A stretch of DNA of 64,000 nucleotides from Paragorgia papillata (lineage: Eukaryota > Cnidaria > Anthozoa > Scleralcyonacea > Coralliidae). Shown piece by piece: positions 23,815-44,470 of the stretch. Each line of letters starts with the position of its first letter. Within the stretch, counting starts at the first letter, position 1. The translations under genes and the position numbers were made by a program. Under the pieces are notes generated by a model. It saw only the letters and a program-made list of their open reading frames with translations. It ran no database searches and was not told the origin of the DNA. Location of the stretch: contig JAWNZC010000106.1 in assembly GCA_035771165.1 (NCBI GenBank), positions 3,904,501 to 3,968,500 on the forward strand, written 5' to 3'.

Positions 23815-24115
23815 TGGGGAAAATCCTCGAAGCACAGGAAAGATCAACTACAACTCTACTCACACGAGTTCCAAGCCCGACAACGGGGTCATCCCCAAGC
23901 GGTCACCCATCCAAGTACTAACCCCGTCTAACCGGGCTTAACTTTTTGGTAAGAGGCAGTGCGCTAACAACACACGCCACCCGTGCTCCCCAAGCTATTA
24001 ATATGCCAAGCCTCCAAACAACATTTGGATGATACCGTGGATTGGGGGGGGGGGGGGGGGGGGGGATCATCCCACGCGATCTCATGACTAGTTTGGCACG
24101 CGTCACCAGGCAAGC
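23815..24115 (-). repeat. 5S rRNA-derived SINE-like repeat with a poly-G/C tract
   Basis: On minus, the stretch from about 23945 down contains GGTTAGTACTTGGATGGGTG then ACCGCTTGGGGA, which is very close to the internal control region of 5S rRNA. Just upstream (minus) is a tRNA A-box-like word (GTTGTTAGCGCACTGCC). A run of about 27 G (C on the minus strand) lies at 24040-24066. The flanking words GATCGCGTGGGAT and GGAGGCTTG-x-CATATTAATAG recur at 49978-50075, so the family is dispersed. The complete 5S gene is not present. Confidence 0.65.
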
Positions 24116-24140
24116 ATTCAAATAATTAATATGTGATTAC

Positions 24141-24417
24141 CTGTCTGCTAAAAGTTGATGCAGCCAAACTAGTAGGTAACTGTAGTTCAGATGGAGATAA
24201 AGCCAATCTATCAAGAGCGGAACCTGATGCTATCTTTTTGGAAGACTGTTCGCTTGAGGTTCCAGACTTCGACGATCCCGAAGCGGTAGAATTCCAAATT
24301 AAAGATCCTGGACAACAAATTGTGATTACTTGCAAAATACACGAGAGACCGTTGACCAAAGATTGGTGATGGGAACACGTTTTGTACTGACTAAACAATG
24401 ACACTGCACTCTTTTCG
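24141..24417 (-). CDS. MED12: MED12 exon, GLSCILQ segment
   Basis: Acceptor TTTTTTCTAG and donor CAG|GTAATC bound 277 nt. One base completes the split serine codon, followed by 92 codons. The peptide contains SLVNGLSCILQVITICCPG, then SALDRLALSPSELQLP and STFSRQ. These match MED12 PLVFGLSCILQTILLCCPS, then SPLDHLPIAPSNLPMP and AFTQQ. The plus-strand frame at 24133-24369 is the antisense of this exon. Confidence 0.94.
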
Positions 24418-24430
24418 CTAGAAAAAACAA

Positions 24431-24692
24431 CACACAAAACATCGTGATATTATGCAAAATATCTTCTATTACAGAAAACATCGTGTGGTTATACAAAACA
24501 TGGTTTTATTGCACACAAAAAACGTTTTATTAGACGGAACAACGTGTTATTATACAAAACATCATGTTGCTGTACGAAACATCGTGTTATTGTTTTATTG
24601 AACGAAACGTCGTTTTTATTACACGAAACATCGTTTTATTTTATGAAACGTCGTGTTATTATACAAAACATCGTGATATTATAGAAGTACTG
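24431..24692. repeat. Degenerate minisatellite, period about 20-24 bp
   Basis: About a dozen variants of ACAAAACATCGTGTTATTAT run head to tail in the MED12 intron directly upstream (on minus) of exon 24417-24141. Units vary in length and sequence, indicating an old array. Confidence 0.75.
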
Positions 24693-26095
24693 AGATTTTG
24701 GTGCAATTACGAGAGTTCTTATTCCTTATATTGGCTAATGACATCAGTATTAAATTAAAAGGCTTAAAAATTAGAACAGCTTCAAAGCTTCAGCACAATC
24801 TACCTATTATTTCCGTAGATATTCCTCCTTTACCCTTTACGGGATTAGTGGAGTAGAGACGTCATAAGGTATCTTATTTGCATTTTTTAAACCCAAAATA
24901 TCTTTGGAAAAAGATAAGAAATTGGACAAGCGAAGAGGCTATTCTTCTCCAATCAAAATTGGGATAGAGATTTTTGGCGTCTTACGGCCCCTTTAAATAC
25001 CATACATCCGGGTAATTACTTGTTTCCATCTGCGGGCCAAACTAACTTGATGCTGGAAGTTTTGATACGACACTCAAAAAATTACGTCACGTCAGTTTGG
25101 CAGATGGCAACAATTGCTGAGTCAACAACTCAGTTCATCCTAGTTCATTCGCTATTACTTAGCCTCGTAGCAAACGTTCCGCTCTGGGGGCGAGAAGATT
25201 TTGTTCTTGGTGGAAGAGTGGCGTACCGGAAAAAGCTCTAACTCCACTCAACACCTCCCTCCAAAAACACACAACTAGCTAGCTATTACCGAGCGTTCAT
25301 TAAGTTAGTCATGAAGAAAGGTAAGTGAAGTTTACTAAAAATGTTTAAAACATTGGATGGAGACATTCAATCTTACTCAAAGACGCTAATATCAAGAAGT
25401 CAACGTCCTTTTGATATGTGAAGTTTGATGGTAGTTTCGCTGTTTCGTCAGTTTTTCAGTTCTCAATTTCAATTACTCAAAGAGCCAATAATTTACATTT
25501 CCTTGCTTCGTTATTGAGATATTTCAGTTTGCTTGATATGCAAATTAAATATTTTGACGTCACACGTGCATAAAGACTTATCGGAATATATTTTTGCTAT
25601 TATCAAACATAATCACTTGAAAATTCTACATGTTTAGTGTTGTGAGAGAAACACGCTCACGCGCTGCCTTTGAATTAATTTGGTTTGATAATTGCAACGA
25701 TATATAACCTGCTGTGATAAGTCATTAGAAATATGACGTCAAAATGTTTAATTTGCAATCAAACAACGTGAAATATATTAAAAAAGAAGCAAGGAAACGA
25801 AAAACTGCAAAAGGTGTTACTTTGTTATTTTACGTGATCTTTCAAATAAGACAGACTTATAATTATGCACTTAAAGGGCGAAAAGTCAAAACTGAAGATA
25901 TTCCATTCAGGTTCTCATTCTCTGTTTTGTGAGCCTGCAAGGAGTTTCAGTTTTTTTCTATTACATTCGATTTCATTTCATTCCTTTCTTTCCTTTTCCT
26001 TCCCTCTCCATTGCTTTGCTTTCCCTTCCAACTATAATTCGAGCCTTTATTGTGTTCTATCGGTAACAGAGCGAAAAAATGAAATTTAAGATTAC
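24693..26095. other. MED12 intron without recognised genes
   Basis: A 65-bp segment near 25495-25560 (CATTTCCTTGCTTCGTTATT, then GAGATATTTCAG) recurs with changes at 60855-60915, so it is part of a dispersed repeat. Pyrimidine-rich sequence lies at 25950-26030. Nothing else was recognised. Confidence 0.4.
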
Positions 26096-26292
26096 CTTTC
26101 AGAAGCAGGAGTTTTCGTTGCCTGGCCTGCAGTTGTAGATAATGAACATTCTGTGTTTGAAGCACCCGATTGATTCTGTTTCTGTTCATCCCGCATTTGT
26201 TCGGCAGCTGAGAGAAGAGAAGAGAGCTTCCTTGCGCAGCATAAAGCAAGACTTCTTGAAAGAACTTGGGAATGCACGATCTGATCTAAATA
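26096..26292 (-). CDS. MED12: MED12 exon, 197 nt
   Basis: The acceptor is a long T-rich tract ending TTTTTTAG, and the donor is AG|GTAATC. Reading phase 0 in and 2 out, the peptide starts YLDQIVHSQVLSRSLALCC then ARKLSSLL, matching MED12 YSGEFVQSAYLSRRLAYFC then TRRLALQL. The rest is a polar, Ser/Thr-rich linker, as in other MED12 proteins at this point. A competing frame is open but shows no similarity. Confidence 0.88.
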
Positions 26293-27821
26293 CTAAAAAA
26301 TAAAAAATAAACAAGACAGACTCAATTCACAACAGAATTCATAGCCGCCAATATAAATTTTGTAATCTTAATAATCTTGACTGCAGAGCAATTTTTTCCG
26401 GACTGAAAACAAAAAGAGAGAGCTGTAATTACTATGTTGTCCCATCAGTGTTCTTCCGATATAGAAATTAATTCCGGAAATTAATTTCGGCCAAAGTGAC
26501 CACACTTTTAGTGGTAAAAATATTTTAAATTTAGGGTCCCTGAAATGGCATTTCCTGCACGTATAGGGCACTTTTGATCAAAATCTAAGACCTTTAATCA
26601 CGTCTTTGGTAGTATATCCCATTATTTTTAACATTGACGAATGTAGTAGCTATTTTTACGGCAGTGCACTATTAATAATCAAAGGCCCTTGAGGCCGACT
26701 CACGGATAGAAATATAGATGGCAGGCTCACGCAGGCTAATGGAAATAGGATGCGAGACAACAGTTTAATAAGTAAGGGGCTGATAACATGGGGCTGATAA
26801 CACGGGGCTGATAACATGGGGCTGATAACATGGATCCGGATTGAGTGTTAATCCAGAATGAAACCTGAAGTCAAACCGAGTGTTACATTGGAAATGTTTC
26901 ACACGATGGAAATGTTGGCAAAAACCTTTGTATTAAGCACAATATTTGGGAAAATTAGGAACTTTGTTATTGTTTTCAGTTTGAATAGATTCAGGTTTGT
27001 CAGTAGAAACACTCACAGTAGAAACATAATGAAATTCTTCCAAATGACCTATATGTATAATTGTATTTATTTCCTCAAGACTAACTGCATCAACAGTAGT
27101 TGTCTCATTAAAATTGACTGCAGATTTAGTAACATGAATTATACAATTAAGAGCATTGGCAACTGCCTGAATTATTTAGCCATGAGTAAGATGAGATGTA
27201 ATGGTGTTTGGGGAACCGATATTGAAATAATATCAGCTGCATCTTTATTCAGTACTGATATTTATGTCTACACACACATACTGATTAGCGTGTTTTCAGT
27301 ACGCTACATTTGTTTCTGGTTTTTGCCGTTTCAAAGCCTTCAAATCGTTGCAATCGAAATCGTTTCAATCCGTTTCAATCGATTATAAAAACGTTGAGCA
27401 CTGTAGCTAATTTACTTTGTATTTCTATAATGAGTCTGTCTACCAATGGTACATAAAACAAAACATTGGTACATACACCAATGGTAATAAAACAAAAAAG
27501 ACAAATCTTCATTCAGATATTGCTCACCTAGTCACCTTAAGCACATCCAGATTGAAAACACCTCGAGGTCACAGGCCGTCAGTGAACAGTGAAGAGCGCA
27601 AAGCAGCCTGGTCATATGTTTTCCCGCAAAGCAGCCTGGTCATTGTTAATGAGTCAAAAAGAGAGACTTGACTGATAAATAATTGCTTATGATATTTTGT
27701 CATTCAATTTAAATATGCTATTTAATGTGGTGCGGACGACAATAGCGGGGACGAGAAATGGTGGGGACGAAAAGGTGGGGACAAGAATGCTTAAAATTCT
27801 GACAAACAAAAGTATACTTAC
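26293..27821. other. MED12 intron with a 14-bp minisatellite
   Basis: Four tandem copies of GGGGCTGATAACAT (one with a final C) lie at 26776-26832. Plus-strand open frames at 26858-27671 show no family features and no splice context, so they are not called as genes. Confidence 0.5.
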
Positions 27822-27929
27822 CCTCAACACTACAGGAAGAATTAACTTTAAAACCATGTCATCGCTTTTGACTTTTTCCATCAGTTCAACGACCCAGTGA
27901 AAAAATTCTTGACGATCGAGAAGGTTTTC
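27822..27929 (-). CDS. MED12: MED12 exon, LDRxEF segment
   Basis: This is a 108-nt, phase 0/0 exon of 36 codons. It begins ENLLDRQEFFHWVVELMEK and ends LKLILPVVLR, matching MED12 GMLDRHEFLTWVLECFEK...LKLLLPLLLR. The donor GG|GTAAGT is strong. The acceptor is an unusual AAG after a T-rich tract. Joined to the previous exon, the alignment has the same length as the vertebrate protein with no gap. Confidence 0.92.
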
Positions 27930-28390
27930 CTTAATAAAAATCATTAAAATTGCAATTGGTAAGACAGATTATAATATAAAACGACTTTGCATGCACTTTG
28001 TACATAACTGTCTAATTACTGGTTTTAAAGACATTCTGTTCTTACTTTTACTAAACCAAAGGTATATATAATTCAGTATATCTCAGTATATATAATTCTG
28101 TCAATTTGCAATGGCCTGTTGATGTGGCTCACAAAGTTGGCGCATAACTGTAGGTATAACTAAAGTATCAATAATGTGCTGAACTGCTTCAGCTTGTAAA
28201 ATTATTTTGGTTATATTTCTTAGGTTTTCTACCGCTAAAATATTTAGATTAGTATTTACGCTTTGTTGCTTTGTAAATCAGACTGTATATTTATTGAGTT
28301 TGTTATGCTATCTATTTTGTAACATCTAATAGCATTTCTTTAAGTATTAAAATACTAAATTAATTGCTAGTACATACATGTATTTTATAT
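27930..28390. other. MED12 intron, no feature seen
   Basis: AT-rich sequence between the LDR exon and the first LINE fragment of the large intron. Nothing was recognised. Confidence 0.4.
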
Positions 28391-29359
<969 letters not shown>

Positions 29360-32029
29360 GTGGGGTTATGCAATAACCAAGGTTAACAACTAGGTAACCG
29401 CGCGTCGCACAGGATGGACGCAATTAGCAAACAGCATGAGGGGCGTGCTTGGATACTGGGCCGAGCTACTGCGCATCGCTCACTACGCTATTGCTCGACT
29501 TGCTGTCACACACAAGTTCGAGAGCTCTGCAAATTTCAACTGAATCTTGCAAAGTTTTGTCGATTGTCTCGCTGGATATCATGGCTACCGAATCGCCACC
29601 TCCCGTGATTCACGGCAACGACGATGGCACTAGTACAAGTACGGTGAACTGGGGGACCGCGTTCCAGTCGCCCGAATTCATTTCGGAACTTCAAAACGCC
29701 ATCGCGTAAAGCCTTCGCGCTATAAATGTTCCAATCCACCCTACACCACCGGACGCCGTCCAGCCACAAGAGAACAACCCAAATCAACCGGGTACGTCAA
29801 GAACAACAGAAGAGCCAGCATCTCAACGCCAAGCCCAAGGTATGTGCTCTGCTCCTTCGTTTGTTCAAACCACTTGCGGGGCTGTTACTCCTCGTAACCC
29901 TTATAGCGCCGCTATTGCCCAAACTGAACCCCATCGGGACCGGTCACCATGCGATCCCCAGTGATACGTTCGCGGGTTTTAATGACGATTTTTCACGTGG
30001 CCAAAATATGCCTAGTGGCTTCGAGAAGGCTTTTATCTTGGGTCCTGGCCGTGCTCCAATTCGCGCAAAACTGGTAACGCAAATTCTGTCACATAAGTTT
30101 ATCGAGTTATCAGAACTGATCCCTGAAAGCTTAGAAGACCCTCAAGCCGAAACGACGACCTCGATAGAGGGCCGAAAGTTATCTCCCGAAAGAAACAAGA
30201 CGTGTCTGATATTCTGATATGGGTAGAAGTTAACAGCTACACAGCTATTATGTCCACATTTCCGAGCCGCGCACGTGATCTTCTTGCCTACATGGCTCTG
30301 ATTATCCGCGACGCTAAACGTTTCGGAGGGAGGTCGTGGTTGAACTACGACCGCGCTTTTCGTCGCGAAGCAGCTGCGAGTTATATGCAAGATTGGAGCA
30401 TTATAAGCCCGACTTGTACAACTACCACACTGCGACGGTAAATTCACAGTCACCGGTTACCCCTAGCAACGTGGCTTAATTTCGTCCAGAACCCGGGGGG
30501 GATCTATCCTCGCACGAGCTCTGCATCTCGTGGAACCAAGGTTAGTGCGTCAGCCAAAGAGCGTTGGTGTCGTTACCGTCACGCCTGCGCAGTGCCCGGG
30601 TGCCAAGCTCCCCACCGACGAATCAACCACCAGTTCGGCTCTAACGACAAGCGAAAACACTCACCGGATCGCCAACTTCGTTCACGCCGAGCTTTCTCAC
30701 AATAAATACTCCAACGACCGCGCCCCCCTAGAACACTTTTCTACAGTCTTTGACATGTCAACATGTCCTTCCGTTATTCCCGCGAACATTTTATCCAATT
30801 TCCCTATCAAGTCGCTTGCTTGGCAACACAATTAATTTCATATCCGGATCGCTCAAAAGTTGATTGTCTAATAACCGGCCTTCGTGAAGGTTTCCATATT
30901 GGCTTTCACGCAGACAACGTTAAATTAAAATCAGCGACAGTCAATTGCCCTTCGGCAAATGAACACCCTGAAGTCATTGACATATATCTTTCGGATGAAA
31001 TTAACGCCGGACGTATTTTTGGCCCGACTTTCACACCGCCACTGCCTAATCTTCAACTTAGCCGCTTCGGCGTATATCCCCAAGAAAAATAAGCCAAACT
31101 CGTGGCGATTGATTTTAGACTTATCGTTTCCTTTCGATCACAGTGTTGAGGAGGGTATTTTTAAAGAGGAATTCCCGGTGTCGTACAGCAAAGTTGACGA
31201 CGCCATTCGCTTAATTGTTAAAATGGGAAAGGAGCGCACTTATGGCAAAAACCGACATCAAAAGCGCTTATCGGATCATTCCAATACACCCAGCAGACCG
31301 ACACCTGCTGGGCATGAAATGGCGCGACCAATATTACATCGATCTCGCTCTTCCTTTCGGGCTACGCTCGGCACCCTGTATTTTCAACACTCTCGCGGAC
31401 TTGTTTGTATGGACGCTTCAGAACAACCACCACGTTGAAGACTTACACTCGACCTACAACGGTGGAACGAGTTTCTTCCATCGTGGAACGGCATATCCTT
31501 TTTCGATCTCCTAGACTGGGCACCAATCCCCAACTTCGAACTTTCAACCGACGCCTCGGGCAGTCTGGGTTTTGGTACTTATCACCAGGGCGAAGGGTTC
31601 AGCGCCGCGCGGTTGTCATCTCAACAACCTCTGGGAATGGCCTATAAAGAACTGTACCCCATTCTTATCGCTTGCCATATCTGGGGGCCTAAGTGGTCGC
31701 GCAAGCGCGTTCTCTTTCACTGCGATAATGAAAGCGTCGTGCACATCATCAAATCCGGCACTTCCAAAGACGACAATATAATGTACCTTGGTTCGTGCGC
31801 TTTTTCTCATTACTGCTAAATTTAACCATCGCGCATCTCAACGACGCTTCCTGGAGTTTTGCTACTGGAGTCAGCGAATCAACTCTAATGGCTCGCCACT
31901 TCCTGCCAATGAACGGACAATGATGATATTCGTTACCTACTTAGCTCGAACCCTTAAAGCCAGCACAATTAAGGTTTACTTAGCAGGTGTACGCTCACTC
32001 CATATAGAACATGGCTTTGACAATCCCCT

Positions 32030-32098
32030 AAAAAAAACCCCAAAAAACCCAAAAAAAACAAAAACAAAAAAAACAACAAAAAAAACAAAACAAAAAAC
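32030..32098. repeat. A-rich low-complexity tract
   Basis: Runs of A separated by CCC, then by single C, lie in the middle of the recombinase-like region. No function is evident. It could be slippage-generated or an assembly artefact. Confidence 0.7.
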
Positions 32099-32204
32099 TG
32101 TCTCATGTTGGAAAGAGTTATTCGCGGCGTAAAAAAGGAAACAAGGTACTGGAACTCGTCCGCGCCTTCCTATCACCGCAGCTATACTTCGCTACTGCTG
32201 ATAT

Positions 32205-34380
32205 GTTGCTGGATGTGCTATCTAACATTACTGCTATCTTTTTGGATGTCCTACCTAATACCACTGCTATTTTGTCGGATGTGCTATCTATAATTGCTGC
32301 TATCTATTTGGAGGTGCTATCCAATACCACTGCTAGTTTGTTGGATGTGCTATCTAACACTGCTGCTATCTATCTGGATGTGCTATCCAATACCACTGCT
32401 AGTTTGTCGGATGTGCTACCTAACATTGCTGCTATCTATTTGCATGTGCTATCCAATACCATTGCTAGTTTGTTGGATGTGCTATCTAACATTGCGGCTA
32501 TCTATTTGGAGGTGCTATCCTATACCACTGCTAGTTTGTTAGATGTGCTACCTATCATTGCGGCTATCTTTTTGGATGTCCTACCTAATACCACTGCTAT
32601 TTTGTCGGATGTGCTATCTAACACTGCTGCTATCTATTTGGATGTGCTATCCAATACCACTGCTATTTTGTTGGATGTGCTATCTAACACTGCTGCTATC
32701 TAGTTGGATGTGCTATCCAATACCACTGCTAGTTTGTTGGATGTGCTATCTAACACTGCTGCTATCTATTTGGATGTGCTATCCAATACCACTGCTATTT
32801 TGTTGGATGTGCTATCTAACATTGCTGCTATCTATTTGGATGTGCTATCCAATACCACTGCTATTTCGTTGGATGTGCTATCTAACACTGCTGCTATCTA
32901 TTTGGATGTGCTATCCAATATACCGCTGCCATTTCGTTGGATGTGCTATCTAACACTGCTGCTATCTATTTGCATGTGCTATCTAACATTACTGCTATTT
33001 TGTTGGATGTGCTACCTAATACTACTGCTAGTTTGTTGGATGTGCTATCTATTAAACATCGCTGCTATCTATTTGCATGTGCTATCCAATACCAATGCTA
33101 TTTTGTTGGATGTGCTATCTAACATTGCTGCTATCTATTTGGATGTGCTATCCAATACCACTGCTAGTATCTATTTGGATGTGCTATCCTATACCACTGC
33201 TAGTTTGTCGGATGTGCTACCTAACATTGCTGCTATCTATTTGGATGTGCTATCCTATACCACTGCTAGTTTGTTGGATGTGCTATCTAACATTGCTGCT
33301 ATCTATTTGGATGTGCTATCCAATACCGCTGCTAGTTTGTTAGTTAGATGTGCTATCTAACATTGCTGCTATCTACGTGAATGTGCTATCCAATACTGCC
33401 GCTAATATGCTGGATGTGCTATTTAACATTGCTGCTATCTAGGTGGATGCGCTATCCAATACTGCCGCTATTTGTTGGATGTGCTATTTAACATTGCTGC
33501 TATCTATTTGGATGTGCTATCCAATACCACTGCTAGTTTGTTAGATGTGCTATCTAACACTGCTGCTATCTATTTGGATGTGCTATCCAATACTGCCGCT
33601 ATTTGTTGGATGTGCTATCTAACATTGCTGCTATCTATTTGGATGTGCTATCCAATACCACTGCTAGTTTGTCGGATGTGCTATCTAACATTGCTGCTAT
33701 CTATTTGGATGTGCTATCCTATACCACTGCTAGTTTGCTAGATGTGCTATCTAACACTGCTGCTATCTATTTGGATGTGCTATCCAATACCACTGCTAGT
33801 TTGCTAGATGTGCTATCTAACATTGCTGCTATCTATTTGGATGGGTGGATGTGCTATCAAAGGCTTCTGCTATTTTATCGGATGTGCTATATCTAACATT
33901 GCTGCTATCTACGTGCATGTGCTATCCAATACCGCTGCTATTTCGTTGGATGTGCTATCTAACCAGCTTGCTGCTACCTATGTGGATATGCTATCCAATT
34001 ATGCCGCTAATTTGCTGGATGTGCTATCTAAGATTGCGGCTATCTAGGTGGATGTGTTATCCAATAATACTGCCGCTATTTGTCGGATGTGCTATCTAAC
34101 ATTGCTGCTATCTATTTGGATGTGCTATCCAATACCACTGCTATTTGGTTGGATGTGCTATCTAACATTACGGCTAGCTATTTGGAGGTGCTATCAGAGG
34201 CTTCTGCTATTTTGTCGGATGTGCGATCTAACATTGCTGCTATGTATGTGGCTGTGCTTTCCCGGTGGTGCTTTCCAATACTTCTACTATTTTGTTGGAT
34301 GTGCCAACTAACAGTGCCGCGATCGATTTGGATAGGCTATCCAATGCTGCTGCTAGTTTGGATGCGATATCTAACACTAC
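32205..34380. repeat. 33-bp minisatellite with 66-bp higher-order period
   Basis: About 66 copies of a 33-bp unit starting TTGGATGTGCTATC alternate between two types, one continuing TAACATTGCTGC and one CAATACCACTGC, so the true period is often 66 bp. In one frame the units read LDVLSNTAAIY and LDVLSNTTASL. The array replaces the catalytic part of the DIRS-type recombinase gene. There are no unique spacers between units, so it is not a CRISPR-like array. Confidence 0.95.
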
Positions 34381-35028
34381 CGAAGCTCTTGGAGCTCGCA
34401 GTTAACCAAGATATCTCAATTATTCATCCTCGGGATAGGAATTTCGGAGGTACTTGGAAGGGTGATACTTCGCATCACTTTGGGTGGTCAGCTCAAGATA
34501 CCACCTGGTTGGATCTTAACCTGATTCCAAGTACCACTTCTCGCTCCAGTCCAAGGCCCCCTCGGCCAACAGCTTGCACCTAACCAACCAAGCGGGTAAG
34601 TAAGGTGAACGAAGATGTTAAGTGGGGTTATGCAATAACCAAGGTTAACAACTAGGTAACCGCGCGTCGCACAGGATGGACGCAATTAGCAAACAGCATG
34701 AGGGGCGTGCTTGGATACTGGGCCGAGCTACTGCGCATCGCTCACTACGCTATTGCTCGACTTGCTGTCACACACAAGTTCGAGAGCTCTGCAAATTTCA
34801 ACTCCCACCATCCCTCCCTTCAATTCAAAAAGAATGGTAAGTTTTTACTCCACCAATTTATTGGTGTGAAGGTGTTAGCTGTCCCGAGGGGGTGGTCAGC
34901 TCAAGATACCACCTGGTTGGATCTTAACCTGATTCCAAGTACCACTTCTCGCTCCAGTCCAAGGCCCCCTCGGCCAACAGCTTGCACCTAACCAACCAAG
35001 CGGGTAAGTAAGGTGAACGAAGATGTTA

Positions 35029-41821
<6,793 letters not shown>

Positions 41822-44415
41822 GTCATTCAACCACGACAAATATCTCGGGCGAAACTTTTGGGGCTATGTTAAAAATGTTATAAACAGAAAAGAAGCAGTA
41901 TTACCATCCTTTAACATGGCAGACTGCCTTGCTTATTTCTCTCAAGCTATGGCTAAAATTAATCCTAATAAACTGTTTCATATTCCCAGCTGGATTCCAA
42001 AGTTATCCGATCCTGAAGTTCAATTTAACCTTGACCCCCCGACTTATCAACAAATTACTAATGTTATACGTAGAATGAAATCATCTGGCTCTCCTTGCCC
42101 CCTTGATCAACTCTCTGTAATATGTTTCAAACGATGTCCTTTTCTGAGAACTCACCTCACTGAACTAATACGCGATATTTGGTTATCTGGAACTATCCCA
42201 ACTGAATGGAAAAGAGCATGTACCATACTAATCCATAAGAAAGGCAACACAAATGTCCCCTCGAACTTTCGTCCCATAACACTCGAGACAATACCTTTAA
42301 AGGTATTTACATCTTGTCTTCGAAACGCAATATACTCCTTCCTGACATCAAATAACTTCATCGAACATAACATACAGAAAGGCTTCACACCTAATTTGTC
42401 TGGCACTTTAGAACATACTGCGCAAATGGCCCACATTATTAATAAAGCCCGGATCAATCAACGCTCTCTTGTCATCACGCTACTTGACCTCAAAAACGCT
42501 TTTGGCGAAGTCCACCACAACCTAATTCAATCCGTACTTGATTACCACCATATCCCTGACCACATTAATTTTGTTATAAAAAGTTTATACACAGATTTTA
42601 AGACTTCGATAATTACATCTGAATTCCGCACTCCTTTTATCTCTGTTGGCCGTGGCGTATTGCAAGGAGATTGTCTGAGTCCTCTTCTGTTCAATATGTG
42701 CTTTAACACGTTTATTCAACATATTAAAGCTGACAAGTACCGTCAATTTGGTTTTTCTTTCAAAACTATTAAATCCAATTCACTGGTTCCAGTTTGCTGA
42801 TGATGCTGCTGTAATTACTGGTCAAGAGTCAGAAAACCAGCATCTTTTAAATCGTTTTTCCATCTGGTGCCAGTGGTCGAATATGTTAATCCGGGTTGAT
42901 AAATGTAGCACTTTTGGCATCAAGAAAGCCATTACAAAGTCAGTACAATACTTGCCGAAACTCCTTATCAACCAAAATCTTATACCAGCAATCAACATTG
43001 GAGAATCATTTCAATACTTAGGACGCTACTTTGATTTTGACATGTCGAATCAAAATCATAAGACTGAGCTGACTACTCTCGTTGATGAACTAATGTCTGA
43101 CATTGACTCAAAACCACTTCACCCAAAAAATAAACTTCTCCTGTATAGTCGCTACGTCTTATCCAAATTATCCTGGCATTTCACCGTTGCTACACTGTCC
43201 AAAACTTGGATTTCTGAAAATATTGATTCTGTAATCAACCAATACATCCGTAAATGGCTTGAAATACCAATATCAGGAACACTAAGTACTATATATCTAA
43301 CACGTAACAAATTTGGTCAAAGTATCTATCCTCCATCAGTAAAATTTATTCAATGCCAAGCTGCTCTACGCAAAGCCTTAAAATATTCTCCAAATGAAGC
43401 AATTAACGAACTGTGGAAATCCACTAATAATCATACTAATATTCAATACGACGTCTATAACTCTACTAAAGAAGTTCTGAAAGATTTCCGTTCTGGGCAT
43501 GAAGATAGACTTCAAAACCACTTGACTTGTCAGGGATCCTTTTTCTCTAACGTTACAAAGTTCTCCTTATCAAAGCTTAACAAGGTGTGGTCAACTGCTC
43601 AATCAAAACTGCCAAAAAACATTTATAACTTTACTATACGTTATGTGAACAATTCTACTCCGACACGCAAAAACCTTCACAGATGGGGAATATCTTCAAG
43701 TCCAGAATGCTCCTTTTGTCTGAGCCCAGAAACACTACTACACGTTGTTGCTGGTTGTCAATCGTATCTTGAACGCTTTACATGGAGGCACAATTCAATT
43801 CTTAACTTTCTTGCAAATACCTTACAAACTGTTAACGGTTCAAACCTCTTTGTCGATCTGCCTGGATTCAAAAGCCCATCTATCCTAACTGGTGACACGT
43901 ATCGTCCAGATTTGCTATTGCATTGTTCAAACGGCCGTCTTTATGTTCTCGAACTTACTGTTGGTTTTGAATCAAACCTCCAAAACAACGTCAAACGGAA
44001 AGAAGATAAATATAGTGAACTAGTAAAACAGCAAAGTGAACATTTTAATGATGTGAAATTTATAAATCTCTCCATGAGCTGCCTAGGTGTTTTTGCGAAT
44101 GAGTGTTCTACTTTTTTAGATATGCTAGATAAGGTTGGTCTTGATAACAAGCACCAAATGTACTGCGTAAGGAAATGATGACTATTGCTATCAGAACTAC
44201 GTATTACATTTTCTGCTGCCGAAATAAGGAATGGGGAAATCCCGAATTATTAGCTTTTTGAAGTATTTGTATATAAATTTGCATGTTTTATTATATAGTC
44301 ATTAGTTGTTATTATATATTATTAGTTGTGATTCAAGTAGCCAATTGTAAATTACCTTAATAAGCGAGATTTATAATTGTATATGTAGAAAAGAAAAAAC
44401 ATTTAATAAAGTTTC

Positions 44416-44416
<1 letters not shown>
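41822..44416 (+). mobile_element. RLE-type LINE, copy 3
   Basis: It is collinear with copy 1 from the GRNFWGYVKNV segment onward, so the 5' end is truncated about 80 residues later than in copy 1. RT motifs LLDLKNAFGEVHHNL, GVLQGDCLSPLL and FADD, the CCHC motif (CSFCLSPETLLHVVAGC) and RLE residues (RHNSILNFL, YRPDLLL, LELTVGFE) are all present. It has two frameshifts: an extra A near 42770 and a missing A near 44175. The 3' UTR hairpin is at 44342-44378. Divergence from copy 1 is mostly synonymous-looking, so both derive from coding ancestors. Confidence 0.88.
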
Positions 44417-44463
<47 letters not shown>

Positions 44464-44470
44464 GATGATG
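44417..44470. repeat. (ATT)n followed by GATGATG
   Basis: A short pure ATT tract that changes to ATGATGATG at the 3' end of the minus-strand LINE. It is the shared boundary of two LINEs inserted in opposite directions. Confidence 0.95.

Noticed and set aside
23860..23945. Functional 5S rRNA gene
   Set aside because: Only the internal control region is similar; the flanks are SINE-like and related partial copies occur elsewhere.
24133..24369. Plus-strand ORF of 78 residues with acidic composition
   Set aside because: It is the antisense of MED12 exon 24141-24417.
26858..27388. Plus-strand ORF of 176 residues
   Set aside because: No recognisable domain, hydrophobic AT-rich composition, no splice or start context, and it lies in a MED12 intron.
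32205..34380. CRISPR-like array of regularly spaced repeats
   Set aside because: Units are contiguous 33-bp tandem copies without unique spacers, in a eukaryotic intron.
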